A DNA stretch of 64,000 nt from an uncultured Pelagibacteraceae bacterium (GTDB lineage Bacteria; Pseudomonadota; Alphaproteobacteria; Pelagibacterales; Pelagibacteraceae), in assembly GCA_902595595.1 (NCBI GenBank), contig CACJQX010000001.1, positions 124,001 through 188,000 of the forward strand, written 5' to 3'. Below the pieces are notes generated by a model that worked only from the letters and a program-made list of their open reading frames with translations, did not search any database and had not been told where the DNA came from. Shown here in pieces: positions 8,850 to 18,326 of the stretch (the first letter of the stretch is position 1; every line of letters begins with the position of its first letter). The position numbers and the translations under genes were made by a program.

Positions 8850-9414
8850 AATTGGTATTTTAGGCGATATTGGTTCAGGCAAGAGTTATGTTGCGAATAA
8901 TTTAGGTTTTCCAGTGTTTGATGCGGATTATGAAGTGGCGAAACTTTATAAAAAAAATAAAAAAATATTTTTAAAATTAAAAAAGATATTACCCAAAAAT
9001 ATAAAATCATTTCCTATAGAAAAAAAGGAAATTACCAAAGCTATATTGGAAAAAAAAGGTAATTTAAAAAAAATAATAGAAATAGTTCACACTGAAGTTA
9101 GAAAAAAAATGAATCTTTTCTTTAAAAAAAATAAAAGTAAAAAATTTGTAGTACTAGATGTGCCACTGTTATTAGAGAATAAGCTTAATAAAAAATCAGA
9201 TATTTTAATATTTGTAGACTCTAAAAAATCAGATATTTTAAAAAAATTAATAAAAAGAAAAAATTTTAATAAAAAATTATTTAATAAATTTAAAAAAATT
9301 CAATTTTCTTCACAATATAAAATGAAAAAATCTCATTTTGTAATCAAAAATGATTTTACTAAAAAAACGATTAATACTAACATCAAAGATATTCTTCAAA
9401 AGATAAAACAATGA
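8842..9414 (+). CDS. coaE: Dephospho-CoA kinase
   Basis: Catalyses the last step of coenzyme A synthesis, 3'-phosphorylation of dephospho-CoA. The P-loop GDIGSGKS lies at residues 8-15, followed by VFDADYEVAKLY and the FVVLDVPLLLENKL segment that is diagnostic of the family. The 190-aa length is normal. The middle is extremely Lys- and Asn-rich, so it is divergent there. It overlaps aroE by eight and dnaQ by four bases, indicating translational coupling. Confidence 0.93.
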   Translation: MIRIGILGDIGSGKSYVANNLGFPVFDADYEVAKLYKKNKKIFLKLKKILPKNIKSFPIEKKEITKAILEKKGNLKKIIEIVHTEVRKKMNLFFKKNKSKKFVVLDVPLLLENKLNKKSDILIFVDSKKSDILKKLIKRKNFNKKLFNKFKKIQFSSQYKMKKSHFVIKNDFTKKTINTNIKDILQKIKQ

Positions 9415-10073
9415 AAGAAATAGTTTTAGATACAGAGACTACAGGGATATCCGTTAAAGAGGGTCATAGAATTGTTGAAATTGGTTGCATTGAGTTGGAC
9501 AACCTAATTCCAACAAATAACAAATTTCATTGTTACTTAAATCCTGAAAGAAAAGTATCAGAAAAAGCATTTGAAGTGCATGGATATACAGATGAATTTT
9601 TGGCAAAACAAAAAAAATTTCCTTATATTGCTGAAGAATTTTTAAATTTTATTGATGGTAAAAGATTAATAATTCATAATTCAGAATTTGATCTTGCCCA
9701 TTTAAATAATGAACTTTTGTTGCATGGTCATAATAAAATTAATAATGAAGTTGTTGACACATTAATTTTGGCAAGAGATAAGTTTCCCGGATCACCAAAT
9801 AGTTTGGATGCTCTTTGTAAAAAATATAGAATAGATAATTCTGTAAGAACTAAACATACAGCCTTAGTTGATTGTGAATTACTTGCAAAAGTTTATATTA
9901 ATTTAATTGATCAAAAGGAGCCATCTCTAGATTTTAAAAATAAAGAAAGTCTTGAAGATGAAAAAAAAATTTTGAATATTTCATATTTTAAAAAAATTAT
10001 TAAACCACATCAAAATGAATTAAAAGACCATGATGAATATTTGAAAAAACATTTAAAAAAAAATTTTTTTTAA
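9411..10073 (+). CDS. dnaQ: DNA polymerase III epsilon subunit (3'-5' proofreading exonuclease)
   Basis: Proofreading subunit of the replicative polymerase. DEDDh exonuclease motifs are visible: ExoI is VLDTETTG (Asp7, Glu9), ExoII is the IIHNSEFDLAHLNNEL stretch, and ExoIII is HTALVDCELLAKVY. The length is 220 aa. The C-terminal tail after about residue 180 should hold the alpha-subunit-binding segment. It is the last gene of ppsR-maf-aroE-coaE-dnaQ. Its TAA shares the tetranucleotide TTAA with the stop of the convergent secB. Confidence 0.94.
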   Translation: MKEIVLDTETTGISVKEGHRIVEIGCIELDNLIPTNNKFHCYLNPERKVSEKAFEVHGYTDEFLAKQKKFPYIAEEFLNFIDGKRLIIHNSEFDLAHLNNELLLHGHNKINNEVVDTLILARDKFPGSPNSLDALCKKYRIDNSVRTKHTALVDCELLAKVYINLIDQKEPSLDFKNKESLEDEKKILNISYFKKIIKPHQNELKDHDEYLKKHLKKNFF

Positions 10074-10492
10074 ATATTTTTTTGATTATATAATTTGTTA
10101 AAATCGACTTTTTTATCAAAATTTATATTAGGAAATCCAGAATTGTGAAGAAGATTTAAAAGTGATTTTTCAAGATCAGGATAAATTTCACTTTGAACAT
10201 CGCATAAAATAATTTTCTCTAACTCTTTTTTGTCTTTTACCTCATCATTAATTCTTATGATCGTTGAATAAATTATTTCAAAATAAGATTTTTTTGGATT
10301 ATTCTCTTTGTCCTCAAATTTAAAAGTTGTGTTTACTTGTATTAATTTACTTTTTAACGCTTTAGAGCCAATATCAATTCCAAGCTGATATTTTCCTATA
10401 TTGTCTCTTACAAATAAATAAGTTTCAATATCTGGAGTTTCACTAGACATATCTTTTATAAATTTTCCTAATATTTTATATTTATCGGTCAT
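10070..10492 (-). CDS. secB: Protein-export chaperone SecB
   Basis: Holds preproteins unfolded and delivers them to SecA. The 140-aa length fits. Family features are the KFIKDMSSETPDIETYL N-terminus (compare YxKDLSFExP in other SecBs), the LIQVNTTFKFED strand, and a C-terminal region with the LLHNSGFPNINF segment. It is divergent but in the expected place beside dnaQ and fxsA. It overlaps the fxsA stop by 11 bases. Confidence 0.85.
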   Translation of the reverse strand: MTDKYKILGKFIKDMSSETPDIETYLFVRDNIGKYQLGIDIGSKALKSKLIQVNTTFKFEDKENNPKKSYFEIIYSTIIRINDEVKDKKELEKIILCDVQSEIYPDLEKSLLNLLHNSGFPNINFDKKVDFNKLYNQKNI

Positions 10493-10904
10493 TTTTTTTT
10501 TCTTCTATATCTTCAAATTCTCCTTCAATGAAATCATTTTTTTTGTTTTTATTTATTATTTTTTTTTTAAAAAAAACATTAAAAATAAGTTTTCTACTAA
10601 TTGGAAATATAAACATAAAACCTAGAATATCTGTTGCAAAACCAGGAATTATTAAAAATATTGCTCCAAATGCGATTGCAGCACCCGAAATCATTTCATA
10701 AGTTGGCGCTATATTTTTTTTTAACTGTTCGAAGCCAGATTTTAAAGTGTTTAATCCTTCATATTTTGCGTAATAAATCCCTACTGTTGCAGTAATAAAA
10801 ATTAAAATAATTGTGTTTAAAGCGCCTATTTGACCACCAATCTTAATTATAAGATAAATCTCAATTATGGGGATCAAAACTATAAATAGAAATATTGAGT
10901 TCAT
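10482..10904 (-). CDS. fxsA: FxsA family membrane protein
   Basis: A small inner-membrane protein (140 aa); the family is named after a phage T7 F-exclusion suppressor, and its molecular role is unclear. It shows the FIVLIPIIEIYLIIKIGGQIGALNTI N-terminus, a TVGIYYAKYEGL segment, and the AAIAFGAIFLIIPGFATDILGF helix that defines the family. The C-terminal tail is charged. It lies between secB and the Tim44-like gene, as in other alphaproteobacteria, and diverges from the latter. Confidence 0.87.
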   Translation of the reverse strand: MNSIFLFIVLIPIIEIYLIIKIGGQIGALNTIILIFITATVGIYYAKYEGLNTLKSGFEQLKKNIAPTYEMISGAAIAFGAIFLIIPGFATDILGFMFIFPISRKLIFNVFFKKKIINKNKKNDFIEGEFEDIEEKKNDR

Positions 10905-10962
10905 TTGTCCTTAATCTAAATTGCTGGTTGAAATTAATCAACAGAGTAATTACTATTAGGTG

Positions 10963-11559
10963 ATGAATTATAGTTTTGAATATATTGATATCATTTTATT
11001 GGCAATGATAGCTGGATTTATTTTTTTAAGACTAAGAGGAATTTTAGGTAAAAGAACAGGTTTTGAGGGAAAATCACCAGCTCAATTTAAAGAGGTTTTA
11101 AAAAATATAAAAGTAGACCAAGTGGCCAAACCAAAAGAGAATTTTGATGATGAGGCCCAAAAAGAATTTTTAAAAGGCGCAAAAATTGCTTATGAAACAA
11201 TTATTACTGATTTCAGTGATAATGATAATAAGATCACAAATGCAAAACCCCTGTTAAATAAAGAGATATATAATCAATTTGATGATGCGCTGAAAGAAAG
11301 AGCAAAAAGAGGTCACTATGCGGAAATAACATTTATTGGAGTTAATAAAGCTGAGATTAAAGAACATAAAAAAACTGGAAATATTTTAAATGTTACGGTG
11401 GATTTTATAGCAGAGGTGATTACTTGCATAAGAGATAAAGATAAAAAAATAGTTTCTGGAGATCCTGAAAAGATAAAAAAAATTTATGATACTTGGATTT
11501 TTTCACGAGATACTACGTCAGCAAATCCAAATTGGCAGCTAGTAAATATATTAACATAA
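10963..11559 (+). CDS. Tim44/TimA-like domain protein
   Basis: A 198-aa protein with one N-terminal membrane helix (residues 7-24, ILLAMIAGFIFLRLRGILG) and a C-terminal Tim44-like fold containing FLKGAKIAYETIITDF, LLNKEIYNQF and IYDTWIFSRD motifs. Relatives are bacterial homologues of the mitochondrial import-motor protein Tim44 and are thought to be membrane-associated; their role is poorly defined. I start at the ATG at 10963; a GTG lies one codon upstream. It faces away from fxsA, and the Smr gene follows directly. Confidence 0.85.
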   Translation: MNYSFEYIDIILLAMIAGFIFLRLRGILGKRTGFEGKSPAQFKEVLKNIKVDQVAKPKENFDDEAQKEFLKGAKIAYETIITDFSDNDNKITNAKPLLNKEIYNQFDDALKERAKRGHYAEITFIGVNKAEIKEHKKTGNILNVTVDFIAEVITCIRDKDKKIVSGDPEKIKKIYDTWIFSRDTTSANPNWQLVNILT

Positions 11560-11976
11560 TTGAACGATAATATTTCAGACAAAGATAAAAAAGACTGGCA
11601 TAAATTTATAAATAGTAGTGAAAAGCTACCCAATAAAGATTTTAAATACCAAAAAAAAGAAAATATAAAAGTAAGATCAATAGATTTGCATGGTTATACT
11701 TTAGATGAAGCAAATAAAACTATTGAAGATTTTATCAATAAAGCTTATTCGGAAAATATTAACAAACTAATTATTGTTACAGGAAAAGGTCTTCACTCCG
11801 AAAACGAAAAAGATCCATATGTTTCAAAAGATCTTGGTATTTTAAAATATTCAGTTCCAGAATTTATTTATAATAATGCCAGTTTAATGAAAATGATTAA
11901 TGAAATTTCAGATGCTGAAATAGAAGATGGTGGTGGAGGTGCGTTTTATATTTTTTTAAAAAAAAAAAAATTATAA
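11560..11976 (+). CDS. Smr domain protein (putative DNA endonuclease)
   Basis: A 138-aa protein with a C-terminal Smr (MutS2-related nuclease) domain: [27 protein letters not shown] and the closing [12 protein letters not shown]. It begins at a TTG immediately after the preceding stop; no ATG is available before the domain, so a TTG start is likely. In many alphaproteobacteria a lytic transglycosylase gene (mltA) lies between the Tim44-like and Smr genes; here it is missing. The stop overlaps that of hslU within TTATAA. Confidence 0.85.
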   Translation: MNDNISDKDKKDWHKFINSSEKLPNKDFKYQKKENIKVRSIDLHGYTLDEANKTIEDFINKAYSENINKLIIVTGKGLHSENEKDPYVSKDLGILKYSVPEFIYNNASLMKMINEISDAEIEDGGGGAFYIFLKKKKL

Positions 11977-13344
11977 GATAAACTTTGAAAGATCTGTATC
12001 TTTTACTAAATTGTCTAAGTTTTTATTTATATATTCTTTATTTATAATTATTTTCTCACCCGCACGATCAGTAGCTGTAAAACTGATTTCATCTAAAATT
12101 TTTTCAATAATGGTATGTAATCTTCTAGCTCCAATATTTTCTACTGTTGCATTAACCTCGGAGGCTATGTTTGCAATAGCATCTATCCCATCATCTGAAA
12201 ATTCAAGATCTACATTTTCGGTTTTTAAAAGTGCCACATATTGTTTGATTAAACTAAAATCAGGTTCTCTTAAAATTCTTTTAAAGTCTTTACTAGTTAA
12301 AGCCTCTAACTCAACTCTAATTGGCAATCTACCTTGTAACTCTGGGAGTAAATCTGATGGCTTCGCTAGTTGGAAAGCTCCAGATGCAATAAATAATATG
12401 TGATCTGTTTTTATTGGACCATGTTTAGTATTGACCGTTGTTCCTTCTATCAAAGGTAACAAATCTCTTTGCACACCTTCTCTTGAAACATCACCTCCAA
12501 CTCTATCTGTTCGAGCTGAAATTTTGTCAATTTCATCTAGAAAAACTATTCCATTGTTTTCAGTTGAAAGTTTTGCAGCTTTAATAATTTTATCTTGTTC
12601 AATTAATTTATCAGACTCATCATTTATTAAAATTTCATGAGACTCTTTTACAGTCATTTTCTTCTTCTTTTCTTTGTTGCCCATTGATTTACCAATCATT
12701 TCACCAATGTTGATCATACCAACATTAGCACCTGGCATTCCTGGGATCTCAAAAGAAGCACCGCTAGAACCAGAGTCACTTACAGCTATTTCTATTTCAT
12801 TATCATCTAAATCACCATTTCTTAATCTTTTCCTAAAACTTTCTCTTGTTGCTAAACTTGCTTTTTTTCCAACTAGAGCATCTAATACTTTTTCCTCAGC
12901 TGCTTTTTGAGCTTGAGCAAAAACCTCTTTTCTCTTTTTTACCTTTTCCATTGAGATTGCTATCTCAATTAAATCTCTTACAATTTGCTCTACATCTCTT
13001 CCAACGTAACCAACCTCTGTAAATCTCGTAGCTTCAACTTTAACAAAAGGAGCTTCCGCAAGTTTTGATAATCTTCTAGAAATTTCTGTTTTACCCACCC
13101 CTGTTGGTCCTATCATCAAAATATTTTTTGGTAAAACTTCATTCTTCATTTCACCTTTAAGAGCTTGACGTCTCCATCTATTTCTTAAAGCAACAGCAAC
13201 AGCTCTTTTTGCTTTATTCTGTCCAACAACAAATCTATCTAGCTCTGAAACAATTTCTCTTGGAGATAAAGAACTGACTAAAGATGCTTCTTCTTTTTGA
13301 TTTTTATCTTTTGGATGAAGTTGTGTTACGTTTGAATTATCCAT
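11971..13344 (-). CDS. hslU: ATP-dependent protease ATPase subunit HslU
   Basis: AAA+ unfoldase that feeds substrates into the HslV peptidase. The 457-aa length is normal. Motifs seen are [33 protein letters not shown], Walker [15 protein letters not shown], the pore segment [14 protein letters not shown], Walker [11 protein letters not shown], and the sensor region [17 protein letters not shown]. The intermediate I-domain lies at about residues 110-240. The terminal residues LSKFIL match the HslV-docking C-terminus. It is adjacent to hslV in an hslVU operon. Confidence 0.97.
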   Translation of the reverse strand: MDNSNVTQLHPKDKNQKEEASLVSSLSPREIVSELDRFVVGQNKAKRAVAVALRNRWRRQALKGEMKNEVLPKNILMIGPTGVGKTEISRRLSKLAEAPFVKVEATRFTEVGYVGRDVEQIVRDLIEIAISMEKVKKRKEVFAQAQKAAEEKVLDALVGKKASLATRESFRKRLRNGDLDDNEIEIAVSDSGSSGASFEIPGMPGANVGMINIGEMIGKSMGNKEKKKKMTVKESHEILINDESDKLIEQDKIIKAAKLSTENNGIVFLDEIDKISARTDRVGGDVSREGVQRDLLPLIEGTTVNTKHGPIKTDHILFIASGAFQLAKPSDLLPELQGRLPIRVELEALTSKDFKRILREPDFSLIKQYVALLKTENVDLEFSDDGIDAIANIASEVNATVENIGARRLHTIIEKILDEISFTATDRAGEKIIINKEYINKNLDNLVKDTDLSKFIL

Positions 13345-13859
13345 TATATTTTTTCAATTTTAACATTATCGTTTGTGAAAACACATATATCTGCAGCAAC
13401 TTTAATAGCTTTTTTGGCAACTTCTTCAGCAGACATATTGCCTTCCATTAAAACTTTTCCTGCAGCTAATGCGTAATTACCGCCTGAACCAATTCCAATT
13501 ACATCTCCTTCTGGCTCTAAAACATCACCAGTTCCTGAAATTATGTAACTATTATTTTTATCTCCCACAGCCATTAAAGCTTCTAATCTTCTTAAATACT
13601 TATCTGTTCTCCAATCTTTTGCTAGTTCAACAGCAGCTCTAGATAAATTGCCCGCATGTTTTTCTAATTTTCCCTCTAATCTTTCAAATAAAGTTAATGC
13701 ATCTGCAGTTGATCCTGCAAATCCTGCTACTACATCTCTTTTTTCAATTTTTCTGACTTTTGAAGCAGTGCTTTTAACAACAGTATTTCCCATACTTACT
13801 TGCCCATCACCAGCAACCACTACTTCATTATTTTTTCTAACTAGTACAATTGTTGTCAT
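13344..13859 (-). CDS. hslV: ATP-dependent protease peptidase subunit HslV
   Basis: Threonine peptidase that forms the proteolytic core with HslU. After removal of Met1 the N-terminus would be TTIV, exposing the catalytic Thr. The [30 protein letters not shown] and [14 protein letters not shown] motifs are canonical. The length of 171 aa is normal. One base overlaps the hslU start. A possible heat-shock-type promoter lies just upstream and very close to the start codon, which would leave almost no leader. Confidence 0.97.
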   Translation of the reverse strand: MTTIVLVRKNNEVVVAGDGQVSMGNTVVKSTASKVRKIEKRDVVAGFAGSTADALTLFERLEGKLEKHAGNLSRAAVELAKDWRTDKYLRRLEALMAVGDKNNSYIISGTGDVLEPEGDVIGIGSGGNYALAAGKVLMEGNMSAEEVAKKAIKVAADICVFTNDNVKIEKI

Positions 13860-13866
13860 ACCTAAT

Positions 13867-13894
13867 AAATGGTAACTATTTTTGATACTTCAAG
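13867..13894 (-). promoter_or_regulatory. Candidate RpoH-type promoter of hslVU
   Basis: On the minus strand CTTGAA (13894-13889) is followed after 16 bases by CCATTT (13872-13867), resembling a sigma-32 promoter. The expected transcript start would fall at or next to the hslV ATG, so the mRNA would be nearly leaderless, or this match is chance. Confidence 0.3.
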
Positions 13895-13948
13895 TGTTCA
13901 GACTGATATTGATATAGCTGGATTATGTATGTATACCATTAAAAATAT

Positions 13949-14539
13949 ATGTCTAGAAAAGGAAAAGTATCTCGAAAAACAAAAGAAACCAGCATCAATG
14001 TTGAAGTAAATATTGATGGTAAAGGTAAATACCAAATCGATACTGGCATTGGCTTCTTGGATCACATGCTTGAACAATTATCAAAGCATTCTTTGATTGA
14101 TTTAAAAGTTAAAGCAAAAGGAGATACTCATATCGATCTTCACCACACAACAGAAGATACAGGTATTGCTATTGGTGAAGCTTTAAAAAAAGCAGCTAAA
14201 AAATTTGTAGGAATAAAAAGATATGCGCACACAGTTATTCCAATGGATGAAACATTAACAAGGGTTGCTATTGATGTTTCAAATAGACCTTATTTGATTT
14301 GGAAAGTAAAATTAAAAGTTGAGAAACTTGGTGAAATGGATACTGAATTATTTAAAGAATGGTTTCAAGCGTTCTCTCAATCTGCTGGTATTACAATGCA
14401 CGTTGAAAATATTTATGGTGATAATAGTCACCACATAATTGAGTCTTGTTATAAAGCATTAGCCAGATCATTAAGAGCTGCATTAGAAATGGATCCAAGA
14501 AACAAGAAGAGCATTCCATCTACTAAAGGCTCATTATAA
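13949..14539 (+). CDS. hisB: Imidazoleglycerol-phosphate dehydratase
   Basis: Mn-dependent dehydratase of histidine synthesis that forms imidazole acetol-phosphate. Its 196-aa size is the stand-alone (non-fused) HisB. The metal-binding [15 protein letters not shown] and [17 protein letters not shown] motifs are both present, as is [17 protein letters not shown]. It is the first gene of hisB-hisH-hisA-hisF-hisE and diverges from hslV, an order known in other alphaproteobacteria. Confidence 0.97.
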   Translation: MSRKGKVSRKTKETSINVEVNIDGKGKYQIDTGIGFLDHMLEQLSKHSLIDLKVKAKGDTHIDLHHTTEDTGIAIGEALKKAAKKFVGIKRYAHTVIPMDETLTRVAIDVSNRPYLIWKVKLKVEKLGEMDTELFKEWFQAFSQSAGITMHVENIYGDNSHHIIESCYKALARSLRAALEMDPRNKKSIPSTKGSL

Positions 14540-14544
14540 GTTTA

Positions 14545-15171
14545 ATGAACGTCACAATTGTTGATTATAATTCGGGTAATATAAGCTCGGTAATAAACTC
14601 CTTTAGGGAAGTTGCTAAAGATAAAGTAAATATCGAAGTAACTTCAGATTTAATTAAGATTAAATCTTCAGATAAAGTTGTTTTACCAGGTCAGGGTTCG
14701 TTTAAAAGTTGTGTTGATGCGCTTAACAAGATTAATGGTTTAGTTGATACACTAAGTGAGTTTGCAATAAATAATAAAAAACCACTTCTTGGAATTTGTG
14801 TGGGACTACAAATGTTTGCAGATGTTGGATACGAAGAAACAGAAACCAAAGGTCTTGGTTGGATATCAGGAAGAGTATCGAAAATAGATAATCAAAATGG
14901 AAAATATAAACTTCCTCATATTGGTTGGAATGAAATTAATATAACGAAAGACAGTAAGATTTTTAAAGATATTGAAAATAAATCTCACATGTATTTTGTT
15001 CACAGTTATGAATTTGTTCCAGAGGATAAAAATGTGGTTTCAGCAACAACAGATTATTCTTCAAATATTGTTTGTTCAGTTGAAAAAGAAAATATTTTTG
15101 GCACGCAATTTCACCCTGAAAAGAGTGATAAAATTGGACTTAAAATAATTAGTAATTTTATTGACATATAA
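14545..15171 (+). CDS. hisH: Imidazole glycerol phosphate synthase, glutamine amidotransferase subunit
   Basis: Supplies ammonia from glutamine to HisF. The class I amidotransferase nucleophile lies in LGICVGLQMF, with the oxyanion region VLPGQGSF upstream and the His/Glu pair in FGTQFHPEKSD near the C-terminus. The 208-aa length is normal. It is followed without a gap by hisA. Confidence 0.96.
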   Translation: MNVTIVDYNSGNISSVINSFREVAKDKVNIEVTSDLIKIKSSDKVVLPGQGSFKSCVDALNKINGLVDTLSEFAINNKKPLLGICVGLQMFADVGYEETETKGLGWISGRVSKIDNQNGKYKLPHIGWNEINITKDSKIFKDIENKSHMYFVHSYEFVPEDKNVVSATTDYSSNIVCSVEKENIFGTQFHPEKSDKIGLKIISNFIDI

Positions 15172-15897
15172 ATGAAAATATTTCCAGCAATAGATATTAA
15201 AGATAAAAAATGCGTAAGGTTGGTTAAAGGTGACTTTGAAAATAAAACTGAATATGAAATGTCTCCAGTTGAACAAGCAGGTAAATATAAAGATTTTGGT
15301 TTTAAAAACTTACATATAGTTGATTTAGACGGCGCTTTAATGGGAGAAACAGTTAATTTGGATGTTATTCAAGAAATAGTAACTAAATTTGATCTTAAAA
15401 TTGAAATTGGTGGCGGCATTAGAAACTTTGAAAGTATTCGGAAGTATACTGATGCTGGTGTTGAAAAAGTTATTTTAGGAAGTGCTGCTATAAAAGATAA
15501 AAATTTTTTAAAAGAAGCATGTGAAAAATATCCAAATAAAATTGCTCTAGGTTTAGATGCTAAAGATGGATATTTATCGGTTTCAGGTTGGAAGGAAAAT
15601 TCCAATCAATTGACTTTAGATTATTTGCAAGAAGTTAACGATTATGGTGCAAGTAGATTGATTTATACAGATATTAATAGAGATGGAATGAAGCAAAGTC
15701 CCAATTTCGAAGAGACAGCAAAGGTTGCAAATACATCTAATTGTCCAGTAATTATATCTGGTGGAGTTTCATCAATTGATGATATTAAAAAAGCTAAAGA
15801 GTTAAATAATAGTAACATTGAAGGCATTATAGTTGGAAAAGCTATCTATGATGGTGATATTAAATTAGACGAATTAGTGAAGGAATTAGATGCTTAA
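15172..15897 (+). CDS. hisA: ProFAR isomerase
   Basis: Isomerises ProFAR to PRFAR in histidine synthesis. It has a TIM-barrel fold with the catalytic Asp in [14 protein letters not shown], the phosphate-binding GGGIR loop and the second Asp in YTDINRDGM. The [15 protein letters not shown] segment is the usual substrate loop region. The length is 241 aa. It overlaps hisF by eight bases. Confidence 0.95.
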   Translation: MKIFPAIDIKDKKCVRLVKGDFENKTEYEMSPVEQAGKYKDFGFKNLHIVDLDGALMGETVNLDVIQEIVTKFDLKIEIGGGIRNFESIRKYTDAGVEKVILGSAAIKDKNFLKEACEKYPNKIALGLDAKDGYLSVSGWKENSNQLTLDYLQEVNDYGASRLIYTDINRDGMKQSPNFEETAKVANTSNCPVIISGGVSSIDDIKKAKELNNSNIEGIIVGKAIYDGDIKLDELVKELDA

Positions 15898-16645
15898 AAA
15901 TAGAATTATACCATGTTTAGATGTTAAAAATGGACGTGTTGTAAAAGGAATTAATTTTGTTGATCTGCAGGATGCAGGTGATCCTGTTGAACAAGCTAAA
16001 ATTTATTCAGACGGTGGAGCAGATGAAATTTGCTTTTTAGATATTACTGCATCAAATGAAAATAGAGAGACTATTTATGATGTAGTAGATAAAACTTCGA
16101 AGAAATGCTTTGTTCCTTTAACAGTTGGAGGTGGTGTTAGAAGTGTTGAGGATATCAATAAATTACTGAACTGTGGTGCAGACAAAGTATCAATCAATAC
16201 TGCTGCAGTTCGAAATCCAGAAGTAGTTATAGAAAGTTCTAAAAAGTTTGGCTCTCAATGTATTGTTGTTGCAATCGATGCTAAAAAAAATGGAGATAAA
16301 TGGGAAATTTTCACTCATGGAGGAAGAAATAATACTGGCATTGATGCAATAGAATTTTCGAAAAAAATGGAAGATAGCGGGGCAGGAGAGTTACTAGTTA
16401 CTTCTATGGATCGAGATGGTACTCAAGTTGGTTATGATATTGAGCTTATGTTTAAGATATCTTATAAGGTAAATATTCCAGTAATTGCATCTGGTGGAGT
16501 TGGAAACCTAGATCATTTGGTAGATGGAATTAAATTAGGAAATGCCAGCGCAGTTTTAGCAGCATCAATATTTCACTATGGTAAATATTCTGTAAAAGAA
16601 GCTAAGGAGTATTTGGATTCAAAAGGAATACCTGTTAGAATTTAA
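15890..16645 (+). CDS. hisF: Imidazole glycerol phosphate synthase, cyclase subunit
   Basis: Cyclase half of the IGP synthase, working with HisH to make imidazole glycerol phosphate and AICAR. Diagnostic segments are [19 protein letters not shown] (catalytic Asp11), [23 protein letters not shown] (second catalytic Asp), TSMDRDGT and IASGGVGN. The length is 251 aa. The AICAR by-product links to purH, found elsewhere in this window. Confidence 0.97.
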   Translation: MLKNRIIPCLDVKNGRVVKGINFVDLQDAGDPVEQAKIYSDGGADEICFLDITASNENRETIYDVVDKTSKKCFVPLTVGGGVRSVEDINKLLNCGADKVSINTAAVRNPEVVIESSKKFGSQCIVVAIDAKKNGDKWEIFTHGGRNNTGIDAIEFSKKMEDSGAGELLVTSMDRDGTQVGYDIELMFKISYKVNIPVIASGGVGNLDHLVDGIKLGNASAVLAASIFHYGKYSVKEAKEYLDSKGIPVRI

Positions 16646-16646
16646 C

Positions 16647-16919
16647 ATGCTTAATACATTAGAAAACTTAATTAAACTTGCAAGAGATAGAAAATCTTCT
16701 CCTGTTGAAGGTTCTTATACTAATAAGTTACTCACAGACAAATCATTAAGTAAGGCAAAAGTTTTAGAAGAAGTTAATGAATTGATCGAGGCAGTAGAGG
16801 AGAATTCGAATAAAATCCACGAAGCCGCAGATGTATTTTACCATTTGCTAATGTATCTTGAGGCAAATGAAATAAAAATTGAAGAGGTAATGTCAGAGCT
16901 AGAAAAAAGAAAAAAATGA
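16647..16919 (+). CDS. hisE: Phosphoribosyl-ATP pyrophosphatase
   Basis: Hydrolyses phosphoribosyl-ATP to phosphoribosyl-AMP, the second step of histidine synthesis. The 90-aa size is a stand-alone HisE (MazG-like helical fold): SYTNKLLTDKSLSKAKVLEEVNELIEA, followed by HEAADVFYHLLMYLE with the metal-binding Glu/Asp residues. hisG, hisD, hisC and hisI are not nearby, so the pathway is split. Four bases overlap the HIT gene. Confidence 0.92.
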   Translation: MLNTLENLIKLARDRKSSPVEGSYTNKLLTDKSLSKAKVLEEVNELIEAVEENSNKIHEAADVFYHLLMYLEANEIKIEEVMSELEKRKK

Positions 16920-17281
16920 GTTACGACAATAACAATATCTTTGCAAAAATTTTACGTGGCGAGATACCTTGTAATAAAATTTATGAAGACGATTTTGTTT
17001 TGTCATTTCATGACATTAATCCACAAAAAAAAATTCATGCTTTAGTTATTCCCAAAGGGAAATATATTGATTTAGATGATTTTAGTTTGAATGCCTCTCC
17101 AGAAGAGATGGTTGGATTATTAAAAGGCATAAATATAGTTGCTAAAAAGCTTGGTATTTCAACAGAAGTAGGTCAGGGCTATAGAGCTTTAGCAAACATC
17201 AGTGATCATGGCGGACAAGAAGTGCCACATTTACACTTTCATCTGTTTGGAGGTGAACGAGTAGGAAAAATGGTTGAGTGA
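16916..17281 (+). CDS. HIT family protein (HinT-like nucleotide hydrolase)
   Basis: Purine-nucleoside phosphoramidase type. The histidine triad appears as HLHFHLFGG, and the N-terminal NIFAKILRGEIPCNKIYEDD is the standard family opening, with FHDINPQKKIHALVIPK following. The length of 121 aa is normal. It is co-transcribed after hisE and overlaps the next gene as GTGA. Confidence 0.93.
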   Translation: MSYDNNNIFAKILRGEIPCNKIYEDDFVLSFHDINPQKKIHALVIPKGKYIDLDDFSLNASPEEMVGLLKGINIVAKKLGISTEVGQGYRALANISDHGGQEVPHLHFHLFGGERVGKMVE

Positions 17282-17781
17282 CCGAGGAAGTTAAAAGAAA
17301 TTATTTAGAAATAAACTCACTTCAAGATCTTAAAGAAGGAAATAAGCCCTCAGAAGATTATTCTTTAAGTTTAATTGATCCAATTAATTTTCAATTAAAT
17401 AAATTTTTTTATAAAAATATAGGTAAAAAACATAAATGGGTAGACAGACTTACTTGGTCAGAAGAAAAATGGATTAATTATGTATCTAATGAGAGTGTTA
17501 GATCATATGTATTTAAATTTAATGATGATCTAGTTGGTTTTTTTGAATTAATCTTTCACCCAGAAAAAAATGAGACTGAAATTGCTTATTTTGGGATATT
17601 AGAAGAATATCAAAATAAAAAACTAGGTTCTTATTTATTATCTGAGGCTATTAAAAAATCTTTTGAAAATAAAGTTAATCGTGTTTGGGTTCATACATGT
17701 TCATTAGATCATAAAAATGCATTAAGTAATTATATTTCTAGAGGAATGAAAATATTTAAAACAGAAATTTTGAATATTTAA
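17278..17781 (+). CDS. GNAT family N-acetyltransferase
   Basis: Acetyl-CoA-dependent acetyltransferase of unknown substrate (167 aa). The central strand FFELIFHPEKNETEIAYFGILEEYQNKKLGSYLL carries the acetyl-CoA pyrophosphate-binding loop (Q/N-K-K-L-G-S). VHTCSLDHKNALSNYISRGM is the usual C-terminal motif. It starts at GTG overlapping the HIT stop. Similar GNAT genes are common in alphaproteobacteria. Its stop shares TTAA with the convergent lolA. Confidence 0.85.
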   Translation: MTEEVKRNYLEINSLQDLKEGNKPSEDYSLSLIDPINFQLNKFFYKNIGKKHKWVDRLTWSEEKWINYVSNESVRSYVFKFNDDLVGFFELIFHPEKNETEIAYFGILEEYQNKKLGSYLLSEAIKKSFENKVNRVWVHTCSLDHKNALSNYISRGMKIFKTEILNI

Positions 17782-18326
17782 TTTTGAATAGGGATTTTAA
17801 AAAGATTTTTTGAAAGCACCCTATTTTTTCTTATTGAGTTAAGAAAAGTGATATTAAAATTTTGATAAATATCTCTATTTTGCCAACCAACTAAATCATA
17901 AGTTTGTTTATCAAAAAAAATATTAATTTCATTATTCTCATCAAAAATTGTAAAATTAATTAAACTGTTATCAACAACTCTTTCCTCAAGATCATAAATT
18001 TTATTTATAAGAAAATTTTTATCTAAAATTAAATTTAAAGCTGTTTTTTTTAATGGGTATCTGTAATAACTAGTTCTTGTTTTTATCACTAAAGATTTCC
18101 CATTAGATACCAAAATTTTATTGTTACTTTTTGCGTACTCGCAAAAAATTTTTTTTGGATACTCAATGGTACAGTTTCCATTTTCTATTTTTCCATTAGT
18201 ATTTTGCTCGAATTTAAAATCAAGATTTTTTGTATCTTTCAGATTTTGTATTATTTTTTCTTTGACCTCAGCATTTGAGATAGAGGCGCACATAATCAAA
18301 AAAAATATTAGATAATATCGAAGCAT
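17778..18326 (-). CDS. lolA: Outer-membrane lipoprotein carrier LolA
   Basis: Periplasmic chaperone that shuttles lipoproteins from the inner to the outer membrane. A signal peptide of about 19 residues ends at ISNA. The mature protein shows the LolA pattern DFKFEQNTNGKIENGNCTIEYPKKIFCEYAK and a C-terminal VGWQNRDIYQN segment. At 182 aa it is somewhat short. It begins at the ftsK stop, and ftsK-lolA adjacency is conserved in alphaproteobacteria. The family match is weak at residue level, but context supports it. Confidence 0.8.
   Translation of the reverse strand: MLRYYLIFFLIMCASISNAEVKEKIIQNLKDTKNLDFKFEQNTNGKIENGNCTIEYPKKIFCEYAKSNNKILVSNGKSLVIKTRTSYYRYPLKKTALNLILDKNFLINKIYDLEERVVDNSLINFTIFDENNEINIFFDKQTYDLVGWQNRDIYQNFNITFLNSIRKNRVLSKNLFKIPIQN

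Noticed and set aside
12011..12910. Several plus-strand open frames across hslU
   Set aside because: They lie opposite a clear, full-length HslU with intact motifs and show no recognisable domains; they are shadows of the real gene.
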